Shown: positions 1 through 8,990 of the stretch, in pieces
How positions within the stretch are numbered: position 1 is the stretch's first letter
How the letters are laid out: every line of letters begins with the position of its first letter
Assembly: GCF_009801115.1 (NCBI RefSeq)
Contig: NZ_VTOL01000026.1
Coordinates: 1-47,956, forward strand
Length of the DNA: 47,956 nt
Reading direction: 5' to 3'
From: Dyadobacter sp. 3J3
Lineage (GTDB): Bacteria; Bacteroidota; Bacteroidia; Cytophagales; Spirosomataceae
The notes under the pieces: generated by a model
What the model was told of the DNA's origin: nothing
Seen by the model: only the letters and a program-made list of their open reading frames with translations
Databases searched by the model: none
Position numbers and translations under genes: made by a program

Positions 1-152
1 CATATAACCTAAAAAGGCTCTTTAAGCTATCATTAGCTTAAAAACGATGATCAACCGCCACTAAAATCCCTAAAGTTACCAATATTAAGTATACAAATGG
101 ATCCTTAATCGAGCCGCCGAGTTTTCTTCGATCAAAATTTGAAAAAAGAAAT

Positions 153-1557
153 TTAAAAATCATGAGTCCGACAGGCTCCTAGGTTCTCATCATTTTGATT
201 AGTTGCTTCTTTTAAACCCAGTACGATGTCGTGTTCAACAAGAGTATTAATGCATTTCAATTTAAGTTCTTCAAAAGTAATTGAATCACCGGAAGCTTTC
301 TTATTAGTGATGAGTTCCTCAAATATTCCGACCCAAAATTTATCGGTAAAAAAATCGTCTATTTGCTGAAAATCATTATGGAATGAGCGAACAAATGCGG
401 ATAACTTGTTACTCGAGTCATGCAAGCCAATATCGACATACCGTGAATCGTACGATATACTATCAATAACGGGAGATATAATTAGCTGGCGAATTAACTC
501 GTTAAATGAAGGAATGTGAATTTCTAAGGTGTCTGCTCCGATGTTCGGTTCAATATTAAATATTGTAATATTTCTTGTTCGATTTACTCTCCCTATGGCA
601 TTTTTAATTATGTATCTTGTCTGGGTTGAAAACGGAAACATAACTCCGTTATTGCCATTATTTATATCGTCATTTATCTCGATATCCAGCGCCCATTGTT
701 GAGGATAGAATCCAATTTTATTTGTAAAACTCAGTTTCGGTAAATTGAATAAACCATTCTCGGAGAAAATATTTTGAATTAGTACAGTTTCTGTTTTTTG
801 ACTTTGGTGAAATCCCTGTAAGTCAGATATTGGGAATGGAAAATTATTTATGTTTTTTGATTTAAATGTTCGATTATGAGACGTTGGGTTTAACTTCGCA
901 ACTATTAAATCTTCAATTTCGTCACTACTTAGTGTTAGGGATGTTACAGATATATTGCTACTAGTAGACATGTCATGTATAACATGTCCGAAAAACTTAT
1001 CTTCAACCAGTAAATTTAGCTCTTCCTGTGTTAGATAGATAACTTTGTCGACCTCAAACAAAATCCTGTTCCAAAAATAAAATAAATCGTCAGTTGTTGA
1101 TTTGTCTTTGGCAATAACGATTTCAAACTCTCGGTAAGAAGCATTGTCAAAACTTCTTAAAATTTGAGTATTTAGGTTTCGTTTTGATAAGTTAGCTTTA
1201 TTTATCGGCTTCTGTAAATGAATGATTTCGTTTAAGTTACCGGTTTTATCCTCATTTATAGTTATTTGTCTAAAACTTTTAGTGATTTCATGATCGCTAA
1301 AGCTTGCATTGGAAGATATACCAAAGTTCAAATTAAAATAATCCAAAAGAATGCTTTCTGTTTTCCACAAGTCTGATGATAAGATTATTGAGCCAGAATT
1401 AAATTGAGAAAGAAAGTAAAATGTATCAACTCCTGTCAGATCGTGTTTTGTTGGAGACTCGTCCAAATTATAATAGCCTTTAGGGTTGAATAAATTGAGA
1501 TTTGTAATTATTGTTGGATCTACCAGGTCTGAATAGAAAATAAAATCTGGATCGTAA
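153..1557 (-). pseudogene. Unrecognised protein, C-terminal part of an IS-split gene
   Basis: This is the 3' part of a minus-strand gene cut by the IS element at 1558-2414. The frame is open from the insertion point at 1557 to the stop at 153; the first ATG inside it is at 1466, but that is not a natural start. If the IS and one copy of the TAA duplication are removed, the frame joins exactly to the fragment at 2415-2608 (Lys-Ser-Tyr-Asp across the junction) and gives one 531-residue protein. I do not recognise the family. It is soluble-looking, rich in Asn, Ile, Ser and Asp, with no signal peptide, membrane segment or clear catalytic motif. The reading frame is otherwise undamaged, so the insertion is probably recent. 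A protein starting at the internal ATG at 1466 is possible but would lack about 94 residues. Confidence 0.7.
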
Positions 1558-2414
1558 GAGCCTGTTTAAATTTTACTCAATAAATGTTTTATGGCCGATA
1601 ATTTGACCATTTCTTCGGCAGTTTCCATTAGAAGTTCATAATTCCTACATAACCTGCGGTCGTTGTCGAACCAAGCGAAAGTTCGTTCAATGATCCATCT
1701 TTTATGAACAGGTTTGAAGTCTTTTTCAAACTTATCTGATCTTAATACAACCTGAATTATATATCCAAATTTCTTTTTTACTTCCGCTATTGTTTCACCG
1801 CGATACCCGCCATCAGCAAGTATAATTCTAATTCCGCAAAGCATGTCTTTTAAAACTCGCATTAGCAATAAAATTGCTTTTGAATCGTGAACATTAGCGA
1901 TTGAAACCATTACTGCAATTAAGAAACCATTTTTATCTACTACCACATGGCGCTTTATTCCCTTGACTTTTTTATTGCCGTCAAAACCGTTTAAAGACCT
2001 ATTGTTACCCCAACGGACACTTTGGCTGTCAACAATACCTAAGGAAGGATCAGCCTTTTGACCCATTTTTAGCCGCACTTTGCCCCTTAATTGTTCCAAA
2101 AGCAGGTCAAATTGTTCGGTATCTGACCACTTCTTGTAGTAGTAGTAAACTAGTTGCCACTTGGGGAAATCTGATGGTAACATTCGCCATTGACATCCGG
2201 TTTTGACAAGATAAAGAATCCCATTCCAAATCGTACGAAGGCTATGCTTTCGCTTTCTGTCGTCGTATTGTAATGTTTTTTTTATATATTTCCACCGGGC
2301 ATCTGATAAGTCTGTTGGGTACATTTTTTAAAGTTTGGTCGCTTCAAAGAACGTTACTTTAACTTACTTGCCGATGCCCATATTCTTTTTTCATTCTAAT
2401 TTTTAAACAGGCTC
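1558..2414 (-). mobile_element. IS5-family insertion sequence, copy 1 (857 bp)
   Basis: The element is bounded by 13-bp inverted repeats, GAGCCTGTTTAAA at 1558-1570 and its complement at 2402-2414. It is flanked by a 3-bp TAA duplication (1555-1557 and 2415-2417). A TNA-type 3-bp duplication, an element under 900 bp and a single 252-residue transposase fit the IS1031-like part of the IS5 family. It interrupts an open reading frame. The copy at 34566-35422 has the same length, orientation and, as far as I can compare by eye, the same sequence. Confidence 0.92.
1566..2324 (-). CDS. IS5-family DDE transposase
   Basis: This 252-residue protein catalyses cut-and-paste movement of the IS. The N-terminal part (residues 1-75) has the pattern of the IS5-type DUF4096 domain (Tyr-Pro-Thr-Asp-Leu-Ser-Asp, and Cys-Gln-Trp-Arg-Met-Leu-Pro). 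The DDE domain shows Asp99 in IVDSQSV, Asp171 in ILADGGYRG and Glu213 in WIIERTFAWF. Length and motifs are complete, so the enzyme is probably active. It fills the IS almost end to end and its product is identical to that of the second copy. Confidence 0.93.
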   Translation of the reverse strand: MYPTDLSDARWKYIKKTLQYDDRKRKHSLRTIWNGILYLVKTGCQWRMLPSDFPKWQLVYYYYKKWSDTEQFDLLLEQLRGKVRLKMGQKADPSLGIVDSQSVRWGNNRSLNGFDGNKKVKGIKRHVVVDKNGFLIAVMVSIANVHDSKAILLLMRVLKDMLCGIRIILADGGYRGETIAEVKKKFGYIIQVVLRSDKFEKDFKPVHKRWIIERTFAWFDNDRRLCRNYELLMETAEEMVKLSAIKHLLSKI

Positions 2415-2608
2415 TAAGACTTAATAAGATTAACATAGCCATCCGCTATTGAATTATTTTTTACAGGTACTATTGGATTGTATCTTCCTCCCCAGAAATT
2501 CTGGTTATTATTCATTAATTTTAATAAATCCGAATAAGAATATCTTTCGTCAATGAAATATAAATAACGAAGGTGCCTGGCCCTTGATTTAATTTGAAAT
2601 TTTTTCAT
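2415..2608 (-). pseudogene. Unrecognised protein, N-terminal part of an IS-split gene
   Basis: This is the 5' part of the split gene. It begins with ATG at 2608 (Met-Lys-Lys-Phe) and runs 64 residues until the IS supplies a TAG stop. It contains a short aromatic motif, Trp-Gly-Gly-Arg-Tyr-Asn-Pro, around residues 39-45, followed by Pro-Val-Lys; across the insertion the reconstructed protein continues with Tyr-Asp-Pro-Asp-Phe. The Trp-Gly-Gly-x-x-Asn-Pro motif is the best handle for a family search. No function is proposed. Confidence 0.65.
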
Positions 2609-2858
2609 AAGAGAACAAAATTGTTAAGTCTAATTGTAATCGTTTGAGCATTGTTTAACTACTTTGTAATATGTATTTTTCTTTAATTATCTAAAGTTCG
2701 TTGGAGGGATCCTTATACTTTTAATCTATTTAACTTTTATTGGTAACTTTTTCAAGAATGAAAGTCGGTATCAACTTAATAACTTGGATTTAAATGGATA
2801 TTTGTCCATTTATAATATAAAGAAGCATGTGGGAATTTACGAGTAAACTATTTGGAAT

Positions 2859-3323
2859 ATGCTGTGGTATAATCTTTTAAAAAAATCTCAATTAATTCAA
2901 TGCGATACATTGACCTTTCCTTTTTTATTAGGAGCATATCGGGTGAGAAATGGATCCAACTCTTTTAACTTCGAGGATTTGTTAAACGAGATTGGCGAAA
3001 CGATACTTGACTCTAATGGACTTGTTGCTATAAGTAGATGTTCACTCATATCTCAACACGTCATCGGTCAAAGAATTAATTATGGAAAGCAGAGTCTTAG
3101 AGTTAGCCCCTTGATCTTTAATTCATATGAAAATGAACCAATTTATTATTATCCTGGGGGAGAAGATTTAGGCGGAGGTTGGGAGGATGTTTTAAACAAT
3201 CTAAACGTTCTTTACTCAGAAGTTTCCAAGGAAGAGCTTTATTCCTTCGATGGTAAAACTAAGTGTTGGAGGGAATTTTCGAGGAAAGAGAATGATTTTG
3301 TTGCATTGATGTCCGACAAGTAA
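2859..3323 (+). CDS. Hypothetical protein, 154 residues
   Basis: This is an open frame starting with ATG (Met-Leu-Trp-Tyr) and ending at 3323, only 34 bp from the convergent XRE gene. No family was recognised. It looks soluble, has no signal peptide, and is rich in Asn, Gly, Ser and Tyr, with a Gly-rich stretch (Pro-Gly-Gly-Glu-Asp-Leu-Gly-Gly-Gly) near residues 99-107. The AT-rich codon use resembles the neighbouring IS-split gene rather than the GC-richer locus after 4.2 kb, so these genes may share an origin. The start is uncertain. Confidence 0.45.
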   Translation: MLWYNLLKKSQLIQCDTLTFPFLLGAYRVRNGSNSFNFEDLLNEIGETILDSNGLVAISRCSLISQHVIGQRINYGKQSLRVSPLIFNSYENEPIYYYPGGEDLGGGWEDVLNNLNVLYSEVSKEELYSFDGKTKCWREFSRKENDFVALMSDK

Positions 3324-3357
3324 TTTTATAAGTCAAAGGATTCTTAAGTCAGATTGA

Positions 3358-3603
3358 TTATTCAAAAATAGGGGAGTCGAAAAAATCTTTCAAAGATAGA
3401 TTGATGGATTTACAAAATTTCTGTATCGAATAAATAGAAGCTCCTCTACCTGATTCTAAACGTTGTAACATCTGCTTATCTGTATCAAGGTTCTCGTTGG
3501 CAAAATGGTTCTGCTTTTTGCCAGAAGATTTCCGTAGTTCCTTAATCCTCTTGGCAATAGCATTCTTAAGCAATAAATCTCGATCATCCAATTTTGCACT
3601 CAT
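3358..3603 (-). CDS. XRE-family HTH transcriptional regulator
   Basis: A small DNA-binding protein, 81 residues from the ATG at 3603. The helix-turn-helix spans roughly residues 13-66: Arg-Ile-Lys-Glu-Leu-Arg, then Lys-Gln-Asn-His-Phe-Ala, then Leu-Gln-Arg-Leu-Glu-Ser-Gly-Arg, and the terminal Leu-Lys-Asp-Phe-Phe that is usual in this family. A longer frame reaches 3645, but a good minus-strand -7 box (TATTTTTG, 3625-3632) lies inside that extension, so 3603 is the better start. Upstream is a 15-bp perfect inverted repeat overlapping both this promoter and a divergent one, which suggests autoregulation and control of the RNA-like region at 3.7-3.95 kb. No toxin partner was identified. Confidence 0.8.
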   Translation of the reverse strand: MSAKLDDRDLLLKNAIAKRIKELRKSSGKKQNHFANENLDTDKQMLQRLESGRGASIYSIQKFCKSINLSLKDFFDSPIFE

Positions 3604-3625
3604 GGATGCAAAGAGTAGAATTTTC

Positions 3626-3665
3626 AAAAATAAAAAGTCAGCCATTTGGATGACTTTTTATTTTT
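3626..3665. promoter_or_regulatory. 15-bp inverted repeat in divergent promoter region (putative operator)
   Basis: The perfect arms at 3626-3640 and 3651-3665 (AAAAATAAAAAGTCA and complement) are separated by 10 bp. The repeat overlaps the minus-strand -7 box of the XRE gene (3625-3632) and the -33 element of the plus-strand promoter (3645-3648). That position fits an operator bound by a small dimeric HTH protein. It could also act as a weak hairpin. Confidence 0.55.
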
Positions 3666-3676
3666 TTCTATATTTG
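3645..3676 (+). promoter_or_regulatory. Bacteroidota-type promoter facing the structured region
   Basis: TTTG at 3645-3648, a 20-bp spacer and TATATTTG at 3669-3676 match the Bacteroidota -33/-7 consensus. The predicted start of transcription is near 3683. No ORF follows closely; the next recognisable sequence is the self-complementary region, and the SusC gene starts about 560 bp away. Confidence 0.6.
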
Positions 3677-3682
3677 TTTAAG

Positions 3683-3960
3683 TTTAAAAACTGCGAAACT
3701 TCACAAAGAAATTGAAGCATTCGCTTAGAGTCTCACATTAGAAAACTGGTAATTTTTGGAACGAGACCATAAGTAGAATAGCTCACGACCTAGGCGTGGG
3801 TTTGCTTATTAGTTCCAGGGTATACCAGTACCTCTAATGTAATAGGTGAGTTCCACGCCTTCTAAGGCGTTCATTAGCTGCCGCACCAATGATGAACTCA
3901 CCACAATGCTATTGTTTCACGCTCCGTTTTAGGAAGCAAAACTGGTAATGCATTATGGTA
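3683..3960 (+). ncRNA. Candidate structured RNA or long structured leader
   Basis: No protein is encoded here, but the region folds extensively on paper. Domain 1 pairs 3735-3741 with 3834-3840, 3745-3751 with 3823-3829, 3758-3762 with 3812-3816, 3769-3773 with 3805-3809 and 3782-3787 with 3795-3800 (loop 3788-3794). Domain 2 pairs 3845-3853 with 3894-3902 and encloses two hairpins, 3856-3860/3865-3869 and 3871-3875/3888-3892. A 12-nt direct repeat (AAAACTGGTAAT at 3742-3753 and 3938-3949) offers an alternative partner for the same strand, as a switching RNA would need. I do not recognise a known RNA family, and the 3' end is not defined. It could be an independent sRNA or a leader for the SusC operon. 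Confidence 0.45.
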
Positions 3961-4244
3961 TCGATTCTTTCACTTGTCATTTGTCCACCGGAATAGATTA
4001 TCTATTTCTGCTGATTTTTGTTTTCCTTTTCTAAAAGGAATGGGGAAGAATGCGCCCAAAATATCTTTTTGAATCCATGTTGTATTTTAATTTGTAAGCT
4101 ATGCAGCGGTACACCAATTATATCTTTCAACTGATTATCCGAAATCCGGAGTAGAGCCGTTATGCTTCGTTGATTTCATTGCTACCTTTCCAAGGGAAGA
4201 GAACAGGTATGCACCATTTTTTCACTCCATAACTACTGCCTGCA
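3961..4244. other. Non-coding stretch before the first SusC gene
   Basis: No ORF of note. It contains a short hairpin (TTCCTTTT/AAAAGGAA, about 4023-4040) without a following T-run. A weak promoter-like pair, TTTG at 4068-4071 and TAATTTG at 4088-4094, has a short 16-bp spacer. No convincing terminator separates the structured region from the SusC gene. Confidence 0.3.
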
Positions 4245-7200
4245 ATGAAACTACTTTATTGCTCACCAGGGAAGCTATTGCCCTTTTTACTGTATCTGCT
4301 GCTGATCGTGCTTGCCAGCAGCAGACAAAACCCACTTTACGCCCAATCAGTCTGGGTCAAAGGAAAGATCATCGAAGCCAAAAACGGTCAGCCTTTAACG
4401 GGTGCAACGATTCAAATACGCGGTGGACTTGCCGGAACAACATCCGATGCCAGCGGCCTTTTTTCGCTTGCGGTCCCAGCAGATAATGCCCATTTGGTTG
4501 TGTCATTTATAGGCTACCGTTCAATTGATACGCTAGTTCAAGTGCCGCTTCAAAAGCCGTTGGTTTTCTCTATGCAGCAGGACGCTGCGGTGATTAATGA
4601 AATTGCTGTGACAGGCTACCAGAGCATTCCCAAAGAAAGGGCAACAGGCTCTTTTGTGCAGATCGATAACGAACTTGTTAACCGCAGGGTGTCAACCAAT
4701 ATTTTGGACAGGCTGGACGGTATTTCCAGCGGGCTTCAATTTAACAGCAGTGTGTCCACAGCTAAAAGCGCAAACCCGTTAGGGAGAAACCTGGGGATCA
4801 GGATCCGGGGTGAAAGCACACTGGCTGACGGCACGCAGGTAAGCCGGGATCCGCTGATCGTGCTGGATAATTTTCCCTTCGAAGGAAATCTGGATAATAT
4901 CAATCCGAACGATGTGGAATCAATCACGATTTTAAAAGATGCAGCGGCTGCTTCGATCTGGGGAGCCAGGGCAGGAAACGGAGTCATCGTCATTGTGACC
5001 AAAAAAGGGAAAGCCAACCAGCCTGTGAAGTTTGAATTTAACACGAATCTGACTGTCTCTAACAAGCCCAATATCCATTATGATCAAAGTTTTTTAAAAT
5101 CAGCGGGGTACCTTGATGCCGAGCAGTATCTGTTCTCAAAGGGCTACTTTGATGCTGATCTTGTCAATACATCCAACCGTCCACCTATTTCTCCGGCAGT
5201 TCAAACAATGTCTTTGGCTAAGGCCGGTACGATCTCGCAGCAGCAGTTAAACAGTCAGCTCGATGATTTGCGTGGTACTGATGTAAGAGATGACTTTGAA
5301 AAATATGTGTATCAGAAGTCAGTGAAACAGCAGTATTCACTTGGTCTTCGGGGCGGAACTGCTAATGCCACCTATCACCTTTCGGCAGGCTACGATAAAA
5401 ACATAGCATCCGCGGTAGGTAACAGTTATCACCGTTTTACAGTCAACTCCCTGAGCACCTATTCGCCCTTGAAAGGATTGAAGATCACGGCGGGTCTAAA
5501 TTACAGCACCAATAAGACCACCGAAAATAATTACCAAAACCAGTATGGCTCAATGTCGGTAGGAGGCAGATATACCGACCTTTTTCCTTACGCAAGACTG
5601 GCAGATGCAAATGGAAATGCTCTGGCTGTTACTAAAAATTACAGTGATGCCTATACAACAAGCGCAGCGTCACGGGGATTTTTGGACTGGAAGTATAGAC
5701 CACTGGATGAAATTGCACTGGCCGACAACAGCACCAGTGCTTCAGATCTAATTTTAAAGACTGCTGTTTCCTACGCTTTCAGCAAGTTTTTGAATGCTGA
5801 AATTCAGTACCAGAATGAAAGGCAGCTGATTGCGGTTAATAATTACCACAGCCCGGATACCTATTATGCAAGGGATCTGGTCAACCGATTTTCGGTAGCC
5901 GGCAGCGCAGGGGATTTTACTTACCCGGTTCCCAAAGGCGGGGTTCTGGAATTTAACCAGGCTGAATACAATGCCAACAACCTTCGCACGCAGCTTAATT
6001 TTGATCAGACTTTCGGCAAGAAACACGTAGTCCGCGCGATCGCAGGAGCGGAAATCCGTCAGCTGAAAACAAGTGGATTTAACAGATTATCCTACGGTTA
6101 CCAAAACGAAACGGGTATTGCGGTCAATAACCTTGATTATTCCCAGTATCTGCCTACAAATCCGGCAGGAAGCTCAATGATCCCTTATCCGGATGGTAAT
6201 GTGTCTGGCTTTACCAACCGCTTTATTTCCTATTATGCGAACGGAAGTTACACCTTTGACAAAAAGTATACGCTCACTTTAAGCGGTCGCAGGGATGGGG
6301 CCAATATCTTTGGGGCAAAAACCAATGACCGAATCACGCCGCTTTGGTCGGCAGGCGCCGGCTGGGATATTTCCTCGGAGCGTTTCTACCATGCAAGCTG
6401 GCTTCCTTACCTGAAACTGAGGGTTTCGTATGGAACAAGCGGAAACGTTTACCAGGGCTCTGTGTATGTAAAAGGGAATTACCTGCCCAGTGATCTGACC
6501 GGAGCGCTGTACATTAATAACATCACCGCGCCTAATGCGGAGCTGAAATGGGAAACGATTAAAACCCTCAATCTGGGTGTGGACTTTGCGCTGATTAAAG
6601 ACCGGATTTCAGGCACGGCCGAATATTACATCAAAAGGGGAACAGACCTGATCCAGAACCAACCCCTGGCGCCTTCGGCGGGTTTTGGGTCGTTCTATGG
6701 AAATTCAGCGGGCACCAAAACACAGGGGATTGATTTGACTCTGCACTCCAATAATCTTACGGGCAGATTTAAATGGTCGACCACTGCCTTGATTAGTCAT
6801 CTGGCTGATAAGATTACAAAGTTTGATGCCAAAATGAACGCAGTAAGTATGCAAGGAACCAGCAGCAGCAGGGTAGGCGTGGTAGGCAAACCAATATATG
6901 GTCTTTACAGTTATAAATGGGCAGGTCTTGATCCTTTGAGCGGAGACCCGCAGGGGTATTTGAATGGCGAAGTCAGCAAGAATTATGCCGGGATCATCAA
7001 CAATTTTACGGCTGATAGCCTGGTCTATCACGGCTCAGCGGTGCCAACCTGGTTTGGCTCGATACGAAATGATTTCAGCTTTCGCCGCTGGTCGCTTTCT
7101 TTGAATTTGGTCTACAAGCTGGGTTATGTCATGCGCCGACCGGGAACTTCGATCAACTACACAGAAATCTTGTCCGGATTTGCGCATCAGGATTTTGAAA

Positions 7201-7541
7201 ACCGCTGGCAGAATCCAGGTGATGCGTTGAAGACCCAGGTACCCTCCATGGTTTATCCTTCCAACGCCCAGCGAAACACATTTTACCGCTATTCACAGGC
7301 ACTTATTGAGAAAGCGGACCATCTTCGTTTGCAAGACATCCGGCTTTCTTACGCGCTTGCAGGCAAAGCGAAGAAGACTTTGCGGTTTGACAACGCGCAG
7401 TTATACCTGTATGCCAGTAACCTGGGAATCCTTTGGAGGGCAAATAAACCCGGGCTTGACCCTGACTATGTGGATGCTACCCAGCGGCACCTTTTGCCAA
7501 ATCCTGCATCTGTTTCCCTTGGCCTAAGGGCAGAATTTTAA
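4245..7541 (+). CDS. SusC/RagA-family TonB-dependent outer-membrane transporter
   Basis: A 1098-residue outer-membrane beta-barrel that would import, or possibly pass, a ligand using TonB energy. It has a signal peptide (residues 1-34, ending Leu-Tyr-Ala-Gln) and a carboxypeptidase-like D2 domain at about 37-115 (Val-Lys-Gly-Lys-Ile, Gly-Ala-Thr-Ile-Gln-Ile, Phe-Ile-Gly-Tyr). A short linker with a TonB-box-like segment follows, then the plug with the SusC signature IWGARAGNGVIVIVTKKGK, and then the barrel. It is followed 18 bp later by its SusD partner and then by a TlpA-like gene, clearly one operon. No glycosidase or polysaccharide enzyme is nearby; instead the locus adjoins a LanB enzyme and small exported peptides, so the ligand may be peptidic rather than a glycan (inference). 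Confidence 0.93.
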   Translation: MKLLYCSPGKLLPFLLYLLLIVLASSRQNPLYAQSVWVKGKIIEAKNGQPLTGATIQIRGGLAGTTSDASGLFSLAVPADNAHLVVSFIGYRSIDTLVQVPLQKPLVFSMQQDAAVINEIAVTGYQSIPKERATGSFVQIDNELVNRRVSTNILDRLDGISSGLQFNSSVSTAKSANPLGRNLGIRIRGESTLADGTQVSRDPLIVLDNFPFEGNLDNINPNDVESITILKDAAAASIWGARAGNGVIVIVTKKGKANQPVKFEFNTNLTVSNKPNIHYDQSFLKSAGYLDAEQYLFSKGYFDADLVNTSNRPPISPAVQTMSLAKAGTISQQQLNSQLDDLRGTDVRDDFEKYVYQKSVKQQYSLGLRGGTANATYHLSAGYDKNIASAVGNSYHRFTVNSLSTYSPLKGLKITAGLNYSTNKTTENNYQNQYGSMSVGGRYTDLFPYARLADANGNALAVTKNYSDAYTTSAASRGFLDWKYRPLDEIALADNSTSASDLILKTAVSYAFSKFLNAEIQYQNERQLIAVNNYHSPDTYYARDLVNRFSVAGSAGDFTYPVPKGGVLEFNQAEYNANNLRTQLNFDQTFGKKHVVRAIAGAEIRQLKTSGFNRLSYGYQNETGIAVNNLDYSQYLPTNPAGSSMIPYPDGNVSGFTNRFISYYANGSYTFDKKYTLTLSGRRDGANIFGAKTNDRITPLWSAGAGWDISSERFYHASWLPYLKLRVSYGTSGNVYQGSVYVKGNYLPSDLTGALYINNITAPNAELKWETIKTLNLGVDFALIKDRISGTAEYYIKRGTDLIQNQPLAPSAGFGSFYGNSAGTKTQGIDLTLHSNNLTGRFKWSTTALISHLADKITKFDAKMNAVSMQGTSSSRVGVVGKPIYGLYSYKWAGLDPLSGDPQGYLNGEVSKNYAGIINNFTADSLVYHGSAVPTWFGSIRNDFSFRRWSLSLNLVYKLGYVMRRPGTSINYTEILSGFAHQDFENRWQNPGDALKTQVPSMVYPSNAQRNTFYRYSQALIEKADHLRLQDIRLSYALAGKAKKTLRFDNAQLYLYASNLGILWRANKPGLDPDYVDATQRHLLPNPASVSLGLRAEF

Positions 7542-7559
7542 ACCCAAAGCAATCTGATC

Positions 7560-8969
7560 ATGAAAAACAGTAATTCCTCATTTTTCCTGCCTACGGTGGT
7601 ATGTCTTGTGGTAATGTTTGCGCTCGGCAGCTGCCACAAGCAAGACGACTGGTTGAATGTCAAACGCGACAAATCCGATATCAGCCCCAAAACGCTGGAT
7701 GATTTTCAGGCTGTTCTTGACAATACCAACACAATGAATATGGGCTACCCCATGCTCGGACTGACAGGTACTGACAACCTGTATTTGCCAGACAATATCC
7801 TGGGCTCAGTGAGTGAGCCAGAGCGGAATGCATACGGCTGGGCGAAAAGTATTTATGGCGGCGTGTCCACCGGAGATTTCAGCAGTCCTTATGTTGCGAT
7901 CGAGTTTTGCAATATTGTACTCGATGGCATATCGGGCCTTACAATTTCCAGCAGTCAGCAGGCCCAATTCAATAACCTGAAAGGACAAGCACTATTTCAC
8001 CGGGCGATGTCTCTATACAATCTTTCCCAGCTGTTCTGTAAACCCTACAATGTTTCTACGGCGGGCACAGACCTTGGTCTGCAATTAAAAGTAAGCTCAG
8101 ACCCGAATGAAAAAGTGGATCGCTCTTCGGTGAAAGAGACCTACGATTTCATACTATCGGATTTAAAAACAGCCCTGACACTGCTGCCACAGAATCAGCG
8201 GTATGCCACCAGACCTTCTAGCAGGGCTGCGCAGGGACTTTTGGCAAAAGTTTATCTTTCCATGCAGCAGTATCAGGATGCACTTGAATCCGCTGACGCT
8301 TCTTTGGGTAAAGATCCGGTTCTGCTGGATTTTAACAGCAGTAAGATCGATCCTTCTGAAACGTTTGTGTTTCCACCGTACAGCAACCAGCTTGCCAATC
8401 AGGAGATCCTTTATTTCGCTTGCGGGCAGACCATGGTCTCTCTTTGGCCGGTGTATACGGTGGGATTTGCCGATTCGCTTTTATTCAAATCCTATGATAA
8501 AAACGATCTTAGAAAAACCCTTTTCTACAACGTCAGCAGCACCGGGACGGCCCAATTTAAAGGTTCGTACAGTGGGACCTACATGAATTTTTCTGGCATT
8601 GCAGCCAATGAGCTTTTGCTGATCCAGGCCGAGTGTCTGGCAAGGAACAGCCAGCCAGCCAAAGCCAAAGTGCTTCTTGATGCGCTGCTTGTCAAACGGT
8701 TTAAAGCGGGCACCTACAAGGCGCTGAGTGTTTCTGATGACAAGGTGCTTGCTGCCGTGCTGACAGAACGCAGAAAGGAGTTGGCTTTCACAGGGCAAAT
8801 CCGTTGGGAGGACCTTCGCCGTTTAAACCAGGATCCGGTCTTTGCCAAAACAATTAGCCGGACCATCAACGGGGTCAAAGTTGAGCTGCCGCCCAATGAT
8901 GGCCGCTATGTTTTCGAGCTTCCACAACAGGAGATCCAGCTCAGCGGCGTGCAGCAGAATATCAGATAA
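7560..8969 (+). CDS. SusD/RagB-family outer-membrane lipoprotein
   Basis: A 469-residue partner of the preceding SusC, acting as the surface lid that binds substrate. The lipobox at residues 20-25 (Phe-Ala-Leu-Gly-Ser-Cys) ends the signal peptide, so the mature protein begins at a lipidated Cys. TPR-like helices follow (for example Gly-Gln-Ala-Leu-Phe-His-Arg-Ala, and Ala-Lys-Val-Tyr-Leu-Ser-Met). Near the C-terminus is the family's Glu-Arg-Arg-Lys-Glu-Leu-Ala-Phe-Thr-Gly-Gln-Ile-Arg-Trp-Glu-Asp-Leu-Arg-Arg segment. It lies 18 bp after SusC and 21 bp before the thioredoxin-like gene. Confidence 0.92.
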   Translation: MKNSNSSFFLPTVVCLVVMFALGSCHKQDDWLNVKRDKSDISPKTLDDFQAVLDNTNTMNMGYPMLGLTGTDNLYLPDNILGSVSEPERNAYGWAKSIYGGVSTGDFSSPYVAIEFCNIVLDGISGLTISSSQQAQFNNLKGQALFHRAMSLYNLSQLFCKPYNVSTAGTDLGLQLKVSSDPNEKVDRSSVKETYDFILSDLKTALTLLPQNQRYATRPSSRAAQGLLAKVYLSMQQYQDALESADASLGKDPVLLDFNSSKIDPSETFVFPPYSNQLANQEILYFACGQTMVSLWPVYTVGFADSLLFKSYDKNDLRKTLFYNVSSTGTAQFKGSYSGTYMNFSGIAANELLLIQAECLARNSQPAKAKVLLDALLVKRFKAGTYKALSVSDDKVLAAVLTERRKELAFTGQIRWEDLRRLNQDPVFAKTISRTINGVKVELPPNDGRYVFELPQQEIQLSGVQQNIR

Positions 8970-8990
8970 TAAATCTAAAAATCAGACAGA

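Noticed and set aside
2859..3645. The hypothetical 154-residue gene plus XRE as a toxin-antitoxin pair
   Set aside because: The genes are convergent, not an operon, and the 154-residue protein shows no toxin motif.
3497..3715. 72-residue plus-strand ORF opposite the XRE gene
   Set aside because: Mirror of the XRE coding sequence and of the inverted repeat; it runs through the divergent promoter.
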